A stretch of 44,085 bases of DNA from assembly GCA_017520545.1 (NCBI GenBank), contig JAFXFM010000024.1, positions 1-44,085 on the forward strand, read 5' to 3'. The notes beneath the pieces were generated by a model. The model did not search any database and was not told the DNA's origin. It saw nothing but the letters and a program-made list of their open reading frames with translations. Shown piece by piece: positions 7,558 to 15,830 of this stretch (position 1 is its first letter; every line of letters begins with the position of its first letter). The translations under genes and the position numbers were made by a program. Source of the DNA: Alistipes sp. (GTDB taxonomy: Bacteria > Bacteroidota > Bacteroidia > Bacteroidales > Rikenellaceae).

Positions 7558-8193
7558 ATGAGAAAATTTTTTATCGCAGCATTGGCAGTTTTGACACTTG
7601 CAGGCTGCAAGGAGAAGAAAGCAGCCGAGGCTGAGCAGACCACCAACAGCGAAACTACAGAGGTTACAACCAGCGAAGTTAAAACTCCGGAGGGTGAATA
7701 TGTTTTCGTTGATGTAGCCTATGTAATCGGCCAGAGCGATATCGTAAAGACCGAGGGCAAGAAGCTCGAAGAGAAGGGCAAGACTCTCGAAGAGAAGGGT
7801 CAAAAGCTCCAAGATAAGTTCGCAAAGGGCGAACAGGGCGTTCAGTACGAGATGCAGAAGTTGAACGAGAAGTATCAGAAGGGATTGATCACAACTCGCG
7901 ATGCCGAAGCTAAGCAGGAGGAGTTACAGAAGCGTATGGCATACTTGCAAAATCAGGCTCAGAAGGAGTTGCCTGCATTCCAGAAGGAGATGGGCGAGTT
8001 CCAAGAGGAGATGGCTGTATTCAACAACCGCGTAAATGACCTTATCTTGCGTGCTGTACAGGCTATCAACGCCAACAAGAAATACAAGATGGTTATAAAC
8101 TCTTCTGCTGTTCTCGATTACGACAAGTCGTACGACATCACCGGTGCAGTTCTCTCCAAGGTGAACGAGTTGTACAAGGCCGACAAGAAATAG
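7558..8193 (+). CDS. OmpH/Skp-like periplasmic lipoprotein
   Basis: 211 residues from ATG 7558. The signal MRKFFIAALAVLTLAGC ends in a lipobox (LAGC), so it is probably lipid-anchored, unlike classic soluble Skp. After a Thr/Glu-rich linker come the OmpH features: a short strand (YVFVDVAYVIGQSDI), a long charged coiled coil (about 60-165: EEKGKTLEEKGQKLQDK, MAYLQNQAQKELPAFQKEM), and a closing region with YKMVINSSAVLDYDKSYDIT. Skp family proteins are trimeric chaperones that hold outer membrane proteins. It lies 49 nt before cdaA, probably in the same transcript. Confidence 0.85.
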   Translation: MRKFFIAALAVLTLAGCKEKKAAEAEQTTNSETTEVTTSEVKTPEGEYVFVDVAYVIGQSDIVKTEGKKLEEKGKTLEEKGQKLQDKFAKGEQGVQYEMQKLNEKYQKGLITTRDAEAKQEELQKRMAYLQNQAQKELPAFQKEMGEFQEEMAVFNNRVNDLILRAVQAINANKKYKMVINSSAVLDYDKSYDITGAVLSKVNELYKADKK

Positions 8194-8242
8194 CAGTTTT
8201 TTCTACACGACATTAATAGGGTTGTCAAAGTAGTATAGCACT

Positions 8243-9016
8243 ATGGGATTTATTCCATTCACTTTTATAGACTTTCTCGATATTCTGCTTGTAGCGGGGC
8301 TACTATTCATTGTTTACAAGGCAATGAAGGGTACAAATGCTCCGTATATTATGGTAGGTATCGTAATGATCTACCTCGTTTGGGTGATAGTGAAGGCGCT
8401 CAATATGGAGTTGCTCTCGACCATTCTTGGACAGATTATAAGCGTAGGAGTAATTGCATTACTCGTGATATTCCAACCCGAGTTGCGCCGTTTTCTCTTC
8501 ACACTCGGTATGCGACAGAAGGAGTTGGACTTCATCACCCGATTTTTGTCGATACAGCGCAAACATAGCAGCACTAACACCTCGCCAATCGTATCAGCTT
8601 GCAAGGATTTGAGCGAGGATAAAGTCGGTGCGCTGATAGTTTTCCGCCGCAAGGACGATCTCCAATTTATTATCGAGGGTGGAATTGCACTCGATGCAAC
8701 AATCACGATGTCGCTCATCAAGAACATCTTCTTTAAAAATGCCCCTCTGCACGACGGTGCAGTGGTGATTGAGAACAACCGCATCATAGCGGCGAAGTGC
8801 ATACTTCCCGTTACGCAGAGCAACGTTCCAAAGAGTTACGGAACACGCCACCGCGCAGCAATCGGACTCAGCGAGATGACCGACGCCGTGGTCTTGGTAG
8901 TATCGGAGGAGACCGGAGCAATAAGTATTGTAAAGGGCGGAAAGATAATGTCGAAGATTGACCCGCAGAAGCTGCAATCGGCATTAAAGCAGGCCCTCGA
9001 CGAGAGTGAAGAGTAG
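8243..9016 (+). CDS. cdaA: Diadenylate cyclase, CdaA type
   Basis: 257 residues. Three N-terminal membrane helices (about 10-80) are followed by the DAC (DisA_N) domain. The catalytic motifs are intact: DGA at residues 171-173 (APLHDGAVVI) and RHR at 202-204 (GTRHRAAIG). It joins two ATP into cyclic di-AMP at the membrane, a messenger controlling potassium and osmotic balance and envelope state. In many relatives cdaA follows folP; here it follows an OmpH-like gene. The DUF1846 gene begins 22 nt later. A TrkH potassium transporter, a type of c-di-AMP target in other bacteria, is encoded 13 kb away. Confidence 0.95.
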   Translation: MGFIPFTFIDFLDILLVAGLLFIVYKAMKGTNAPYIMVGIVMIYLVWVIVKALNMELLSTILGQIISVGVIALLVIFQPELRRFLFTLGMRQKELDFITRFLSIQRKHSSTNTSPIVSACKDLSEDKVGALIVFRRKDDLQFIIEGGIALDATITMSLIKNIFFKNAPLHDGAVVIENNRIIAAKCILPVTQSNVPKSYGTRHRAAIGLSEMTDAVVLVVSEETGAISIVKGGKIMSKIDPQKLQSALKQALDESEE

Positions 9017-9038
9017 AGACAAAAAACCTTTATTCGCT

Positions 9039-10502
9039 ATGAGGAAGGGATTCGATAACGAGAAATATCTCAAAATACAGTCTGAGCAGATTAAGAAGCG
9101 TATTGCACAGTTTGGCGACAAGTTGTACTTGGAGTTTGGCGGTAAGTTGTTCGATGACCACCACGCAAGTCGCGTCTTGCCCGGATTTCAGCCTGACAGC
9201 AAGTTGCAGATGCTTTTGCAGTTGAAGGACGAGGCTGAGATGATTCTCGTAATCAGCGCATTGGACATTGAGAAAAACAAAATGCGAGGTGATTTGGGTA
9301 TCACCTACGACGAGGACGTTTTGCGACTACGCGGCATCTTCGAGAGTTTAGGGCTCTGCGTAAGTGGAGTAGTCATAACCCACTACAACGGTCAGGCAAG
9401 TGCCGACGCCTACCGCAAACGATTGGAGCGTCAGGGCATAAAAGTGTATTACCACTACACTATCGAAGGATATCCTCACGACGTGGCTCTTATCGACTCG
9501 GACGAGGGTTTCGGAAAGAACGACTACGTCGAGACTTCACGTCCGTTAGTATTCGTAACGGCTCCGGGTCCGGGCAGTGGCAAGATGGCTGTATGTCTGA
9601 GCCAACTCTACCACGAAAACAAACGAAACATCAAGGCGGGGTATGCCAAGTTCGAGACCTTTCCGGTTTGGAACCTCCCGTTGAAACACCCTATAAATAT
9701 CGCCTACGAGGCTGCTACCGCCGATTTGAATGACGTCAATATGATTGACCCGTTCCACTTGGAGGCGTATGGCACAGTGGCTTCGAGCTACAATCGCGAC
9801 ATCGAGATTTTCCCCGTATTGAACACTCTGTTCGAGGCGATTTATGGCGAAAGCCCATACAAGTCGCCTACCGATATGGGTGTTAATATGATAGGTTTCT
9901 GCCTTGACGACGAGGAGGTATGCTGCGCAGCAGCGATGGACGAGGTTATTCGTCGCTACTACTACGCGCTCTGCAACCTTGCTCAGAAGGGCGAAAACGA
10001 GAACGAGGTGAGCAAGTTATCGCTTATTATGAAGCAGGCGAAACTCACCACAGCACATCGCAAGACTACCGTAGCGGCTAACGAGCGCAAAGAGCGCGAT
10101 GGTGTGCCTTGTTCGGCTATCGAATTGCAGGACGGCACAATTATTACGGCAAGTACAAGTTCGCTTTTAGGTCCAAGCGCAGCTCTTTTGCTCAATGCAG
10201 CAAAGCATTTGGCAGGCATTCCACACAACGTAAAGCTCATTCCCGAGCAGATGATTAAGCCTATACAAAAGACGAAGGTTGGCTTGTTGCACGGCGGCAA
10301 TCCGCGTCTTCACACCGACGAGGTTTTGGTGGCATTGTCGATGTTGAGCATCACCGACGAAAACTGCCGTATGGCGCTCGAGCAGCTACCTAAGCTCGAT
10401 GGTTGTCAGGTACACTGCACCGTAATGCTGAGTGAAGTCGATCACAAGATATTCAAGAAGTTGGGCGTAGGTCTCACCTGCGATCCAGTGGCAAAAGAGT
10501 AA
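9039..10502 (+). CDS. DUF1846 family protein
   Basis: 487 residues from ATG 9039 (MRKGFDNEKYLKIQSEQI). A GTG 33 nt upstream is in frame but overlaps cdaA, and family members normally start at the chosen Met. The conserved stretches KLYLEFGGKLFDDHHASR, APGPGSGKMAVCLSQLYHEN, GVNMIGFCLDDEEVC and LLHGGNPRLHTDEVLVALS match DUF1846, a well-conserved cytosolic family of unknown role. The APGPGSGK segment looks like a phosphate-binding loop, so nucleotide binding is possible (inference). It is likely cotranscribed with cdaA. Confidence 0.9.
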   Translation: MRKGFDNEKYLKIQSEQIKKRIAQFGDKLYLEFGGKLFDDHHASRVLPGFQPDSKLQMLLQLKDEAEMILVISALDIEKNKMRGDLGITYDEDVLRLRGIFESLGLCVSGVVITHYNGQASADAYRKRLERQGIKVYYHYTIEGYPHDVALIDSDEGFGKNDYVETSRPLVFVTAPGPGSGKMAVCLSQLYHENKRNIKAGYAKFETFPVWNLPLKHPINIAYEAATADLNDVNMIDPFHLEAYGTVASSYNRDIEIFPVLNTLFEAIYGESPYKSPTDMGVNMIGFCLDDEEVCCAAAMDEVIRRYYYALCNLAQKGENENEVSKLSLIMKQAKLTTAHRKTTVAANERKERDGVPCSAIELQDGTIITASTSSLLGPSAALLLNAAKHLAGIPHNVKLIPEQMIKPIQKTKVGLLHGGNPRLHTDEVLVALSMLSITDENCRMALEQLPKLDGCQVHCTVMLSEVDHKIFKKLGVGLTCDPVAKE

Positions 10503-10535
10503 ATCTAAGCTGATAATTTAGAGTGGAGAGTTTTG

Positions 10536-10576
10536 AAGTGCCCCCAAAAGTTTCGTAAAAACTTTTAGGGGCACTT
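10536..10576. terminator. Long hairpin between convergent genes
   Basis: AAGTGCCCC pairs with GGGGCACTT, and inside that AAAAGTTT pairs with AAACTTTT around a small CGTA loop. It sits between the DUF1846 gene and the leftward gene ending at 10598. T-runs are weak on both sides, so it may stop transcription in either direction or protect RNA ends. Confidence 0.65.
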
Positions 10577-10597
10577 CGATTGGAGCTGCTTGATGTT

Positions 10598-11452
10598 TTA
10601 TTTTCGATAGACGATTATTCTTTCGGTCATTGATATTGGTATCACACTTTCGTTCTTATATTTAACACGTTCGACCCAATTACCTTGCGAGTCGTATTTG
10701 TAGAGGTATTTACCATTCTGCAAGCCGTTGCGATTATAATCAACTACCTCTATCAGTTTATCCTGCGAATCGTATTTTCCTATTCGTTTCTCTCTCAACA
10801 AGCCGTTACTGTTGTATTTCGCCTCCTCTATCTTATTGTCCATCGAATCGTATGTGTAGAGATATTTCTCTATCAGCGAGCCGTCACTGTTGTATTCGGC
10901 CTCCTCTATTATATTGTCCATCGAGTCGTATTTGTAGAAGTATTTACCACTCAGCGAGCCGTCGCTGTTGTATTCAGCGATCTCTATCAGTTTATCCTGC
11001 GAGTCGTATTTGTTGAGCAATCTACCACTCAGCGAGCCATCGGTGTTGTAAACAGCTATCTCTATCAGTTTGCCCTGCGAGTCGTATTCGCCGAGTAATT
11101 TAAACAACAACGTACCGTCGTGGTTATAATGAGCCTCTTCTATCTCATTGCCTTTCGAGTCATATTTGTAGATAGTTTTCTCTTTCAGCGAGCCGACACG
11201 GCTGTATTTAGCTTCCTCTACAACATCGCCATTCATATTGAATTTATATACCACTTTATCAGCAACTCTTTTTTTGACAATCTCACCATATTTTTCGGTA
11301 AGATTATCATATTTGGTAATTGTAATACTATCGATATCGCCATATAGAGGGCAATCAAAATCGTCATACCAACCGAATCTTTCGGGAGCTGTTGTACACG
11401 AAGTAGCAACAAGCAATGCCACCAATGCTGCAAATAAAAATGATTTTTTCAT
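10598..11452 (-). CDS. Lipoprotein with seven 26-residue YD-type repeats
   Basis: 284 residues. The signal MKKSFLFAALVALLVATSC gives a lipobox (ATSC), so the protein should be lipid-anchored. From about residue 90 to 270 it has seven repeats of 26 residues with consensus KYDSQDKLIEIAEYNSDGSL followed by six residues such as SGKYLY. Such YD-like strands form beta-solenoid or RHS-like sheets, as in MORN-like and other Bacteroidetes antitoxin or surface repeat proteins. The DNA repeats with a 78-bp period, so copy number could change by slippage. Single gene with its own promoter. Function unknown. Confidence 0.82.
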   Translation of the reverse strand: MKKSFLFAALVALLVATSCTTAPERFGWYDDFDCPLYGDIDSITITKYDNLTEKYGEIVKKRVADKVVYKFNMNGDVVEEAKYSRVGSLKEKTIYKYDSKGNEIEEAHYNHDGTLLFKLLGEYDSQGKLIEIAVYNTDGSLSGRLLNKYDSQDKLIEIAEYNSDGSLSGKYFYKYDSMDNIIEEAEYNSDGSLIEKYLYTYDSMDNKIEEAKYNSNGLLREKRIGKYDSQDKLIEVVDYNRNGLQNGKYLYKYDSQGNWVERVKYKNESVIPISMTERIIVYRK

Positions 11453-11477
11453 AGCTGACTTAGATTATTATTTTACT

Positions 11478-11509
11478 CAAAGTTAGCAACTATTTCCCAA
11501 ACAAGCAAG
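11478..11509 (-). promoter_or_regulatory. Promoter of the repeat lipoprotein
   Basis: On the minus strand, TAACTTTG (11485-11478) with CTTG 20 bp upstream (11509-11506). It is 26 bp from the ATG. Confidence 0.6.
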
Positions 11510-11551
11510 AATCTCCAATTACTATCTAAACATTACTAACTACTCTCTAAT

Positions 11552-11577
11552 AAAAACCCCGAGCTCATCACTCGGGA
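11552..11577 (-). terminator. Terminator of the DUF418 gene
   Basis: Minus strand: CCCGAG, loop TGATGAG, CTCGGG, then G and TTTTT. It lies just past the stop at 11584. Confidence 0.85.
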
Positions 11578-11583
11578 TTTTCA

Positions 11584-12765
11584 TTATTTCTTGCCTATCC
11601 ACGTAAGTTTGCGCCACACCATCTCGAATGGTCCGTGCGAGTAGCGTGAGAGCCACCAACGACTAAACGCATACTGCAACGCTACACACACCATACCCAT
11701 CAGAAAACTCGATGCGTGCCCCGAATGGCGAAACATTCCGAGTCCCCAATTATAGAACACGAAACCACCTATAATCGACTGCAAGAGGTAGTTGGTAAGA
11801 CTCATCTTGCCGTATGGAGCAATTTTAGCGAGGAAATTTCGCGCCGAGGTGCGATAGTAGAGTAGCACAACGCCCGAAACATAGAACATTGTCATCGAGA
11901 GATTTTTCCACATATTGAGCAACTCGTATAGGCTCTTATATGCGCAACCATCACCCCTTAACTCCTTTGCTCCCTGCGAGAGTGGCAAAAGGAAGAAGAA
12001 TGCGCACAATGCCGCAACAATCACCTTTTTCCAAACCTCGACATTGTTGCCCTCATCGTAGAACAAACGTTTGCGACCGAGGTAGATGCCGAGCAAGAAT
12101 AGGAATATCGTCTGCGTCATTCGTCCGTGCTCGATTGCCCACGTAAAGTTCACAAGCGAGCCATAACGGAGATTTGCAAGCATTACATCAATGAACGAGC
12201 CACTCGACTGTGCAGGTTTTATCGCTGCAAAGAGCTCCTTCGAGCCAAGATTTAGCGCCTCGGTTGTGGGATCAATCAAACCCTTAACAATATAAAACAG
12301 CTCTATCGGTTGCAGCGCAAAGAAGATCATCGCCGCCACCAATACCTTATTATTCGCGCGTATGAACGGCACTACAAGCACTCCGCACACAGCATATACG
12401 GTGAGGATATCGCCATTGTAGAACACGAGGTCGAAGAGTCCGAAGAGGAACAACAGCACCATACGCCACAAGAAGCGAAGGCGAAAATCCTTGCCTTGTT
12501 GCGCCTGATTATCGTGCTGGATAAAGAAGCTCAAACCGAAGAGCATCGAAAATATCGCATACATCTTGCTCGCCAAGAGGAAGAATGTATTTTTCCAGAC
12601 TCCGTCGTTGAGTGCCGCCATAAATTTGTTCGACGCCTCGGGGAACTCGTAGAAGTTGAGTTGTTCGATAAAGTGAATCAGCACAATGCCGCCAATTGCT
12701 ATACCTCTCAAGATGTCGGCAACATCAATGCGCGTGTTGGGTTTAAGTGAGGGTGCGTACGCCAT
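11584..12765 (-). CDS. DUF418 family membrane protein
   Basis: 393 residues from ATG 12765; an in-frame TTG two codons upstream is less likely. About ten membrane helices. The start RIDVADILRGIAIGGIVLIH is the typical opening of the YeiB/DUF418 group (related to acyltransferase-3-like membrane proteins), and the end HGPFEMVWRKLTW is the DUF418 signature. Members are thought to move or modify small substrates across the inner membrane, but no activity is established. It stands alone, with a strong terminator after it and a 111-bp gap before it. Confidence 0.9.
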   Translation of the reverse strand: MAYAPSLKPNTRIDVADILRGIAIGGIVLIHFIEQLNFYEFPEASNKFMAALNDGVWKNTFFLLASKMYAIFSMLFGLSFFIQHDNQAQQGKDFRLRFLWRMVLLFLFGLFDLVFYNGDILTVYAVCGVLVVPFIRANNKVLVAAMIFFALQPIELFYIVKGLIDPTTEALNLGSKELFAAIKPAQSSGSFIDVMLANLRYGSLVNFTWAIEHGRMTQTIFLFLLGIYLGRKRLFYDEGNNVEVWKKVIVAALCAFFFLLPLSQGAKELRGDGCAYKSLYELLNMWKNLSMTMFYVSGVVLLYYRTSARNFLAKIAPYGKMSLTNYLLQSIIGGFVFYNWGLGMFRHSGHASSFLMGMVCVALQYAFSRWWLSRYSHGPFEMVWRKLTWIGKK

Positions 12766-12808
12766 TTGCAAATTAAAATTCCGTAAATATCCTATTATAC
12801 AATATCAT

Positions 12809-12841
12809 TAAAATAATAAAAGCGATTAAAGAAATCGCTTT
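12809..12841 (-). terminator. Terminator of the DUF2795 gene
   Basis: AAAGCGATT at 12819-12827 pairs with AATCGCTTT at 12833-12841. On the minus strand the hairpin is followed by TATTATTTTA. Confidence 0.8.
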
Positions 12842-12842
12842 C

Positions 12843-12870
12843 ATTGCCAACTGACAATTTGTAATTGCCA
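12843..12870 (-). repeat. Heptamer array, four units
   Basis: Units on the plus strand: ATTGCCA, ACTGACA, ATTTGTA, ATTGCCA. The 28-bp size and four-unit plan match the arrays at 136, 26209, 27788, 31129, 33304, 35894 and 36435, though the unit sequence differs. Confidence 0.7.
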
Positions 12871-12876
12871 ATTAAA

Positions 12877-13098
12877 CTAATACTCCTCCTCGTTAAAGAA
12901 GAAATCTTCCTTCGAAGGGTAGTCGGGCCAAATCTCTTCCATACTCTCGTATGCCTCGCCGTCGTCCTCAATCTCTTGGAGATTTTCAATTACTTCGAGC
13001 GGTGCTCCCGAGCGAGTTGCATAGTCGATCAACTCATCTTTGGTTGCTGGCCAAGGTGCATCTTCCAATTTCGATGCAAGTTCAAGTGTCCAATACAT
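12877..13098 (-). CDS. DUF2795 family small acidic protein
   Basis: 73 residues, starting MYWTLELASKLEDAPWPATK and ending with a Glu/Phe-rich tail (EDFFFNEEEY). The motif WPATKDELIDYATRSGAPLEVIENL is the DUF2795 core, a short helical domain nearly invariant across Bacteroidetes. Function unknown; the acidic, compact nature suggests a cytosolic binding partner. It has its own promoter and terminator and is not part of the large operon upstream. Confidence 0.92.
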   Translation of the reverse strand: MYWTLELASKLEDAPWPATKDELIDYATRSGAPLEVIENLQEIEDDGEAYESMEEIWPDYPSKEDFFFNEEEY

Positions 13099-13143
13099 AA
13101 GTTATTATATTTTAATTTGTTAATGTTCGCTGTTTTGCGGGTG

Positions 13144-13151
13144 CAAAAGTA
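13144..13151 (-). promoter_or_regulatory. -7 box of the DUF2795 gene
   Basis: Minus strand TACTTTTG (TAnnTTTG), 45 bp from the ATG, with CTTG about 20 bp further upstream. Confidence 0.6.
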
Positions 13152-13213
13152 TAAAAAATTTTGAATATACAAGCAGTTGCATATATATTTTTATCAAACC
13201 CACTATTTTCATC

Positions 13214-14758
13214 TTACTCCATACGAGTCGCAACACTGAAATACTCCTTACCAAATTGGTCTGTAGCAACGATTCTAATCTCGGCATCTGCGCGTTGTGG
13301 CTTATACTCGAAAAAGTGATAAGTATTTGCAGTATTCAAAAATTTGAATTTTTTGATTCCATTACCAGTATTCTCGCGCATCTCGTCGTAGAGTGGGTCC
13401 TTAGCACGAATTCTCGACAACTGAGGTTTAGACACCTTTGCGCCATTCTCATATACTTCGAATCGCCAATCTGGGTGCCAATCCCATACATTCAAGCGGA
13501 TAACCTGTTCGCCATTCTTATTGACTAAACCTTTATTATATAAGCGGAACTTCTGCTCAGCGTGGTCGGTGAAATTCACACTCTCGCGAGCCGTCAAAGC
13601 ACCATTATTGAAATCATAGCGAGTGAATGTAGCCGGAGAACCGTCGTTACATAGCGGATAGTACCACCACGAGCCCGATACCGAAGGATGGATATACTCG
13701 GTAGTATTTGGATAATTTGCAACCTTCACCGCTTCGGATTGATGATTGTGTCCGGAAAGAATTGTCATAGGCAAATTGTACGAAGCATAGTTCGACACGA
13801 TTTCGTCTGCATTATGCTTCGCCTTGCCACCTAAATATCGACGATACGAAGGGCAGTGCCAAGCAAATACGATATGCTTTGTATTCTTAGGCATCAACGC
13901 TGCATCCTGCTTTACCCAATCTATCTGGTCTTGCGTAAAACGCACCTCGTAGTTGCGATCCTTGCCCTCCGATTTATGGTTGCAGTACTTCACATTATCG
14001 AGCACAACATAATGCACACCTCCAATATTAAAAGAGTAGTAGGTTGGACCAAAAACCCTCATATACTCCAATTCTGCCTCGGTGTCGTCGTCATCGAAGA
14101 TATCTCGTGCCTTCATATCGTGCTCGTGATTACCGATTGCCGTGAATGTCTGTATAGGCATTCCACTACGCTCACACACCTCAACAAAGTTATCCAAGTC
14201 ACCACCATAGCGACTCCAATGCGATTCGTTACTCATATCGCCGAGATTGAGTCCATAGACCTTCGTTCCCGACGGCAGTTTCGATACATAGTCGCGCAAT
14301 GTCGCCATATAGGTGCGAGCAAAAGTTGCTGAGTCCAGCTCACCCACCGGATTGCTCAGCGGCATCTCGCGCAGAGGCTCATTTCGCGTCATACATCTGT
14401 TGCGAACATGGATATCAGCCGAAACGATAAGATGATACTTAGACTGATCCACCGTCTTCAACGAGAAGTTATACTCGCGCTGCTTTGGGTGCAATGGACG
14501 ATAGAAATCGGGCATAAAGCCACGCAATGTAGGCACCTCATAGCCCGAAGGTACCGAGATATAGACAAAATGTGAGCGTTGATTATCAGTCTTTAACTTA
14601 TAAGCACCACTCTTGTCGGTGAGAGTTGTTCGGATACCATCGGTAACAACCACACCCTCTATGCCTTGTCCATCACATACAACTCTACCACGAACAGTTG
14701 CCGCCTCGGCTGCAAATACGACCACAATAAGAGTCAAAAGAGTTAATAATCTTTTCAT
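13214..14758 (-). CDS. Secreted calcineurin-like metallophosphoesterase
   Basis: 514 residues from ATG 14758 (MKRLLTLLTLIVVVFAAEA, signal peptide); an upstream alternative start would overlap the adenosyltransferase gene. Residues 20-100 form a carboxypeptidase-regulatory-like N-domain (VRGRVVCDGQGIEGVVVTDG). The metal site follows: SADIHVRN, LNLGDMSNE, IGNHEHD, FAWHCPS and GHNHQSE give the Asp/Asn/His set of the family. A C-terminal beta domain (about 380-514) matches the MetallophosC type. It probably hydrolyses phosphoesters in the periplasm; the substrate is unknown. Last gene of the nine-gene leftward run, 14 nt after the adenosyltransferase gene. Confidence 0.9.
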   Translation of the reverse strand: MKRLLTLLTLIVVVFAAEAATVRGRVVCDGQGIEGVVVTDGIRTTLTDKSGAYKLKTDNQRSHFVYISVPSGYEVPTLRGFMPDFYRPLHPKQREYNFSLKTVDQSKYHLIVSADIHVRNRCMTRNEPLREMPLSNPVGELDSATFARTYMATLRDYVSKLPSGTKVYGLNLGDMSNESHWSRYGGDLDNFVEVCERSGMPIQTFTAIGNHEHDMKARDIFDDDDTEAELEYMRVFGPTYYSFNIGGVHYVVLDNVKYCNHKSEGKDRNYEVRFTQDQIDWVKQDAALMPKNTKHIVFAWHCPSYRRYLGGKAKHNADEIVSNYASYNLPMTILSGHNHQSEAVKVANYPNTTEYIHPSVSGSWWYYPLCNDGSPATFTRYDFNNGALTARESVNFTDHAEQKFRLYNKGLVNKNGEQVIRLNVWDWHPDWRFEVYENGAKVSKPQLSRIRAKDPLYDEMRENTGNGIKKFKFLNTANTYHFFEYKPQRADAEIRIVATDQFGKEYFSVATRME

Positions 14759-14772
14759 ATTAGGTATTAAAT

Positions 14773-15324
14773 TTACGGACGCCACAAAACTTCCTCTGCA
14801 TCAAGACGTTCCGAAATTGTACGACATAGGGCATAGAGGTAATCCGAGAGGCGATTCATCACTATCAACAGGCGTGCATCTATCTCGTGGTTTTCTGCTG
14901 CTTCGATAGCCCTACGCTCGGCACGTCGGCACACTGTACGACAGATATGACAAAGCGACGCCAATTCGCAACCACCCGGAATAGTGAAATTCTCAATCGG
15001 CTTCAACTCCGCCTGCATCGCATCGATACGCCCCTCCAACCAAGCGATATCCTCATCGGTTAGGTGTGGCACTCTATCTGCGCAATCCTCACCGAGAGCC
15101 AACAGCGAACAAGTGGTCATCAGCATCGAACAGATACGACGACAATCATCAACGTATGCCACCAATGCAGCCTCGTGTGCCATCTTATCCGCCAAATAGG
15201 CTATATGCGCCTGCAATTCGTCGGCTGTTCCGTACGCCTCAACGCGCACATCTGTTTTGCGTACGCGCTCGCCACTAATAAGCGATGTACGCCCCTTGTC
15301 CCCACCTTTTGTATAGAGTTTCAT
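14773..15324 (-). CDS. Cob(I)alamin adenosyltransferase, PduO type
   Basis: 183 residues. YTKGGDKGRTSLISGERVRK at the N terminus is the ATP-binding signature of PduO-type adenosyltransferases; VEAYGTADELQAHIAYL and CRTVCRRAERRAI complete the family pattern. It transfers adenosyl from ATP to cob(I)alamin, making adenosylcobalamin for enzymes such as methylmalonyl-CoA mutase. No other B12 genes are near. Its ATG overlaps the stop of the upstream gene by four bases (ATGA). Confidence 0.94.
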   Translation of the reverse strand: MKLYTKGGDKGRTSLISGERVRKTDVRVEAYGTADELQAHIAYLADKMAHEAALVAYVDDCRRICSMLMTTCSLLALGEDCADRVPHLTDEDIAWLEGRIDAMQAELKPIENFTIPGGCELASLCHICRTVCRRAERRAIEAAENHEIDARLLIVMNRLSDYLYALCRTISERLDAEEVLWRP

Positions 15325-15824
15325 AAACGATAGTGTTGTTTTGGCAATCTGTTGTTAAAGAAGAGAATGTAGCCGCGATTATCGACCGTAGTACATTGAT
15401 GCATCGCAATAAGTTCCTTAACGCAATTTTGGCGTTCGCGCGTAAGGTATGGCTGGCAAATCGCCAACGTTACGCCCTTCGCCTTCGCCTCGTTGTACGC
15501 CGCGCATAGTTGCTCGGTAGGGTAGACCTCCAAGAGTATCGACAGGTCGCCTCCGACCTCGTTTATCGAGTAGTTATGCCCCTCGATATGGACGAGGAGG
15601 TTATGCAATTGTCTTGCTCGCTTCTCTTTCAGCCCTTCACCAACAAGTCTATCATAGAGCGATGTGCCCGAATTTTCGATAAGATTCTTCGGCATAAAGA
15701 CCTTACGCACCAACGAATAGACAAACGGCGAATGAACACCGTGTCCCTTATGGTGCTTCATACGCGAAAGTCTGTTGCCGAGCAACAGCAATCTGCGACC
15801 GAGATTACGACCACTATACTTCAT
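15321..15824 (-). CDS. Short methyltransferase-like protein (HGVHSPF family)
   Basis: 167 residues. It begins like a Bacteroidetes family of class I SAM-dependent methyltransferases (KHHKGHGVHSPFVYSLVRKV) and ends like it (YILFFNNRLPKQHYRL). However, the middle is about 60-90 residues short, and no glycine-rich SAM loop is obvious (only INEVGGDLSILLEVYP). It may be a reduced member that lost catalysis or a related non-catalytic protein. The open frame is intact and its ATG follows the flavoprotein stop tightly (6-nt gap), so it is probably translated. Function unknown. Confidence 0.65.
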   Translation of the reverse strand: MKYSGRNLGRRLLLLGNRLSRMKHHKGHGVHSPFVYSLVRKVFMPKNLIENSGTSLYDRLVGEGLKEKRARQLHNLLVHIEGHNYSINEVGGDLSILLEVYPTEQLCAAYNEAKAKGVTLAICQPYLTRERQNCVKELIAMHQCTTVDNRGYILFFNNRLPKQHYRL

Positions 15825-15830
15825 TGTGCC

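Noticed and set aside
9006-9038. GTG start for the DUF1846 protein
   Set aside because: It overlaps cdaA and lies before the conserved family start MRKGFDNEKYL.
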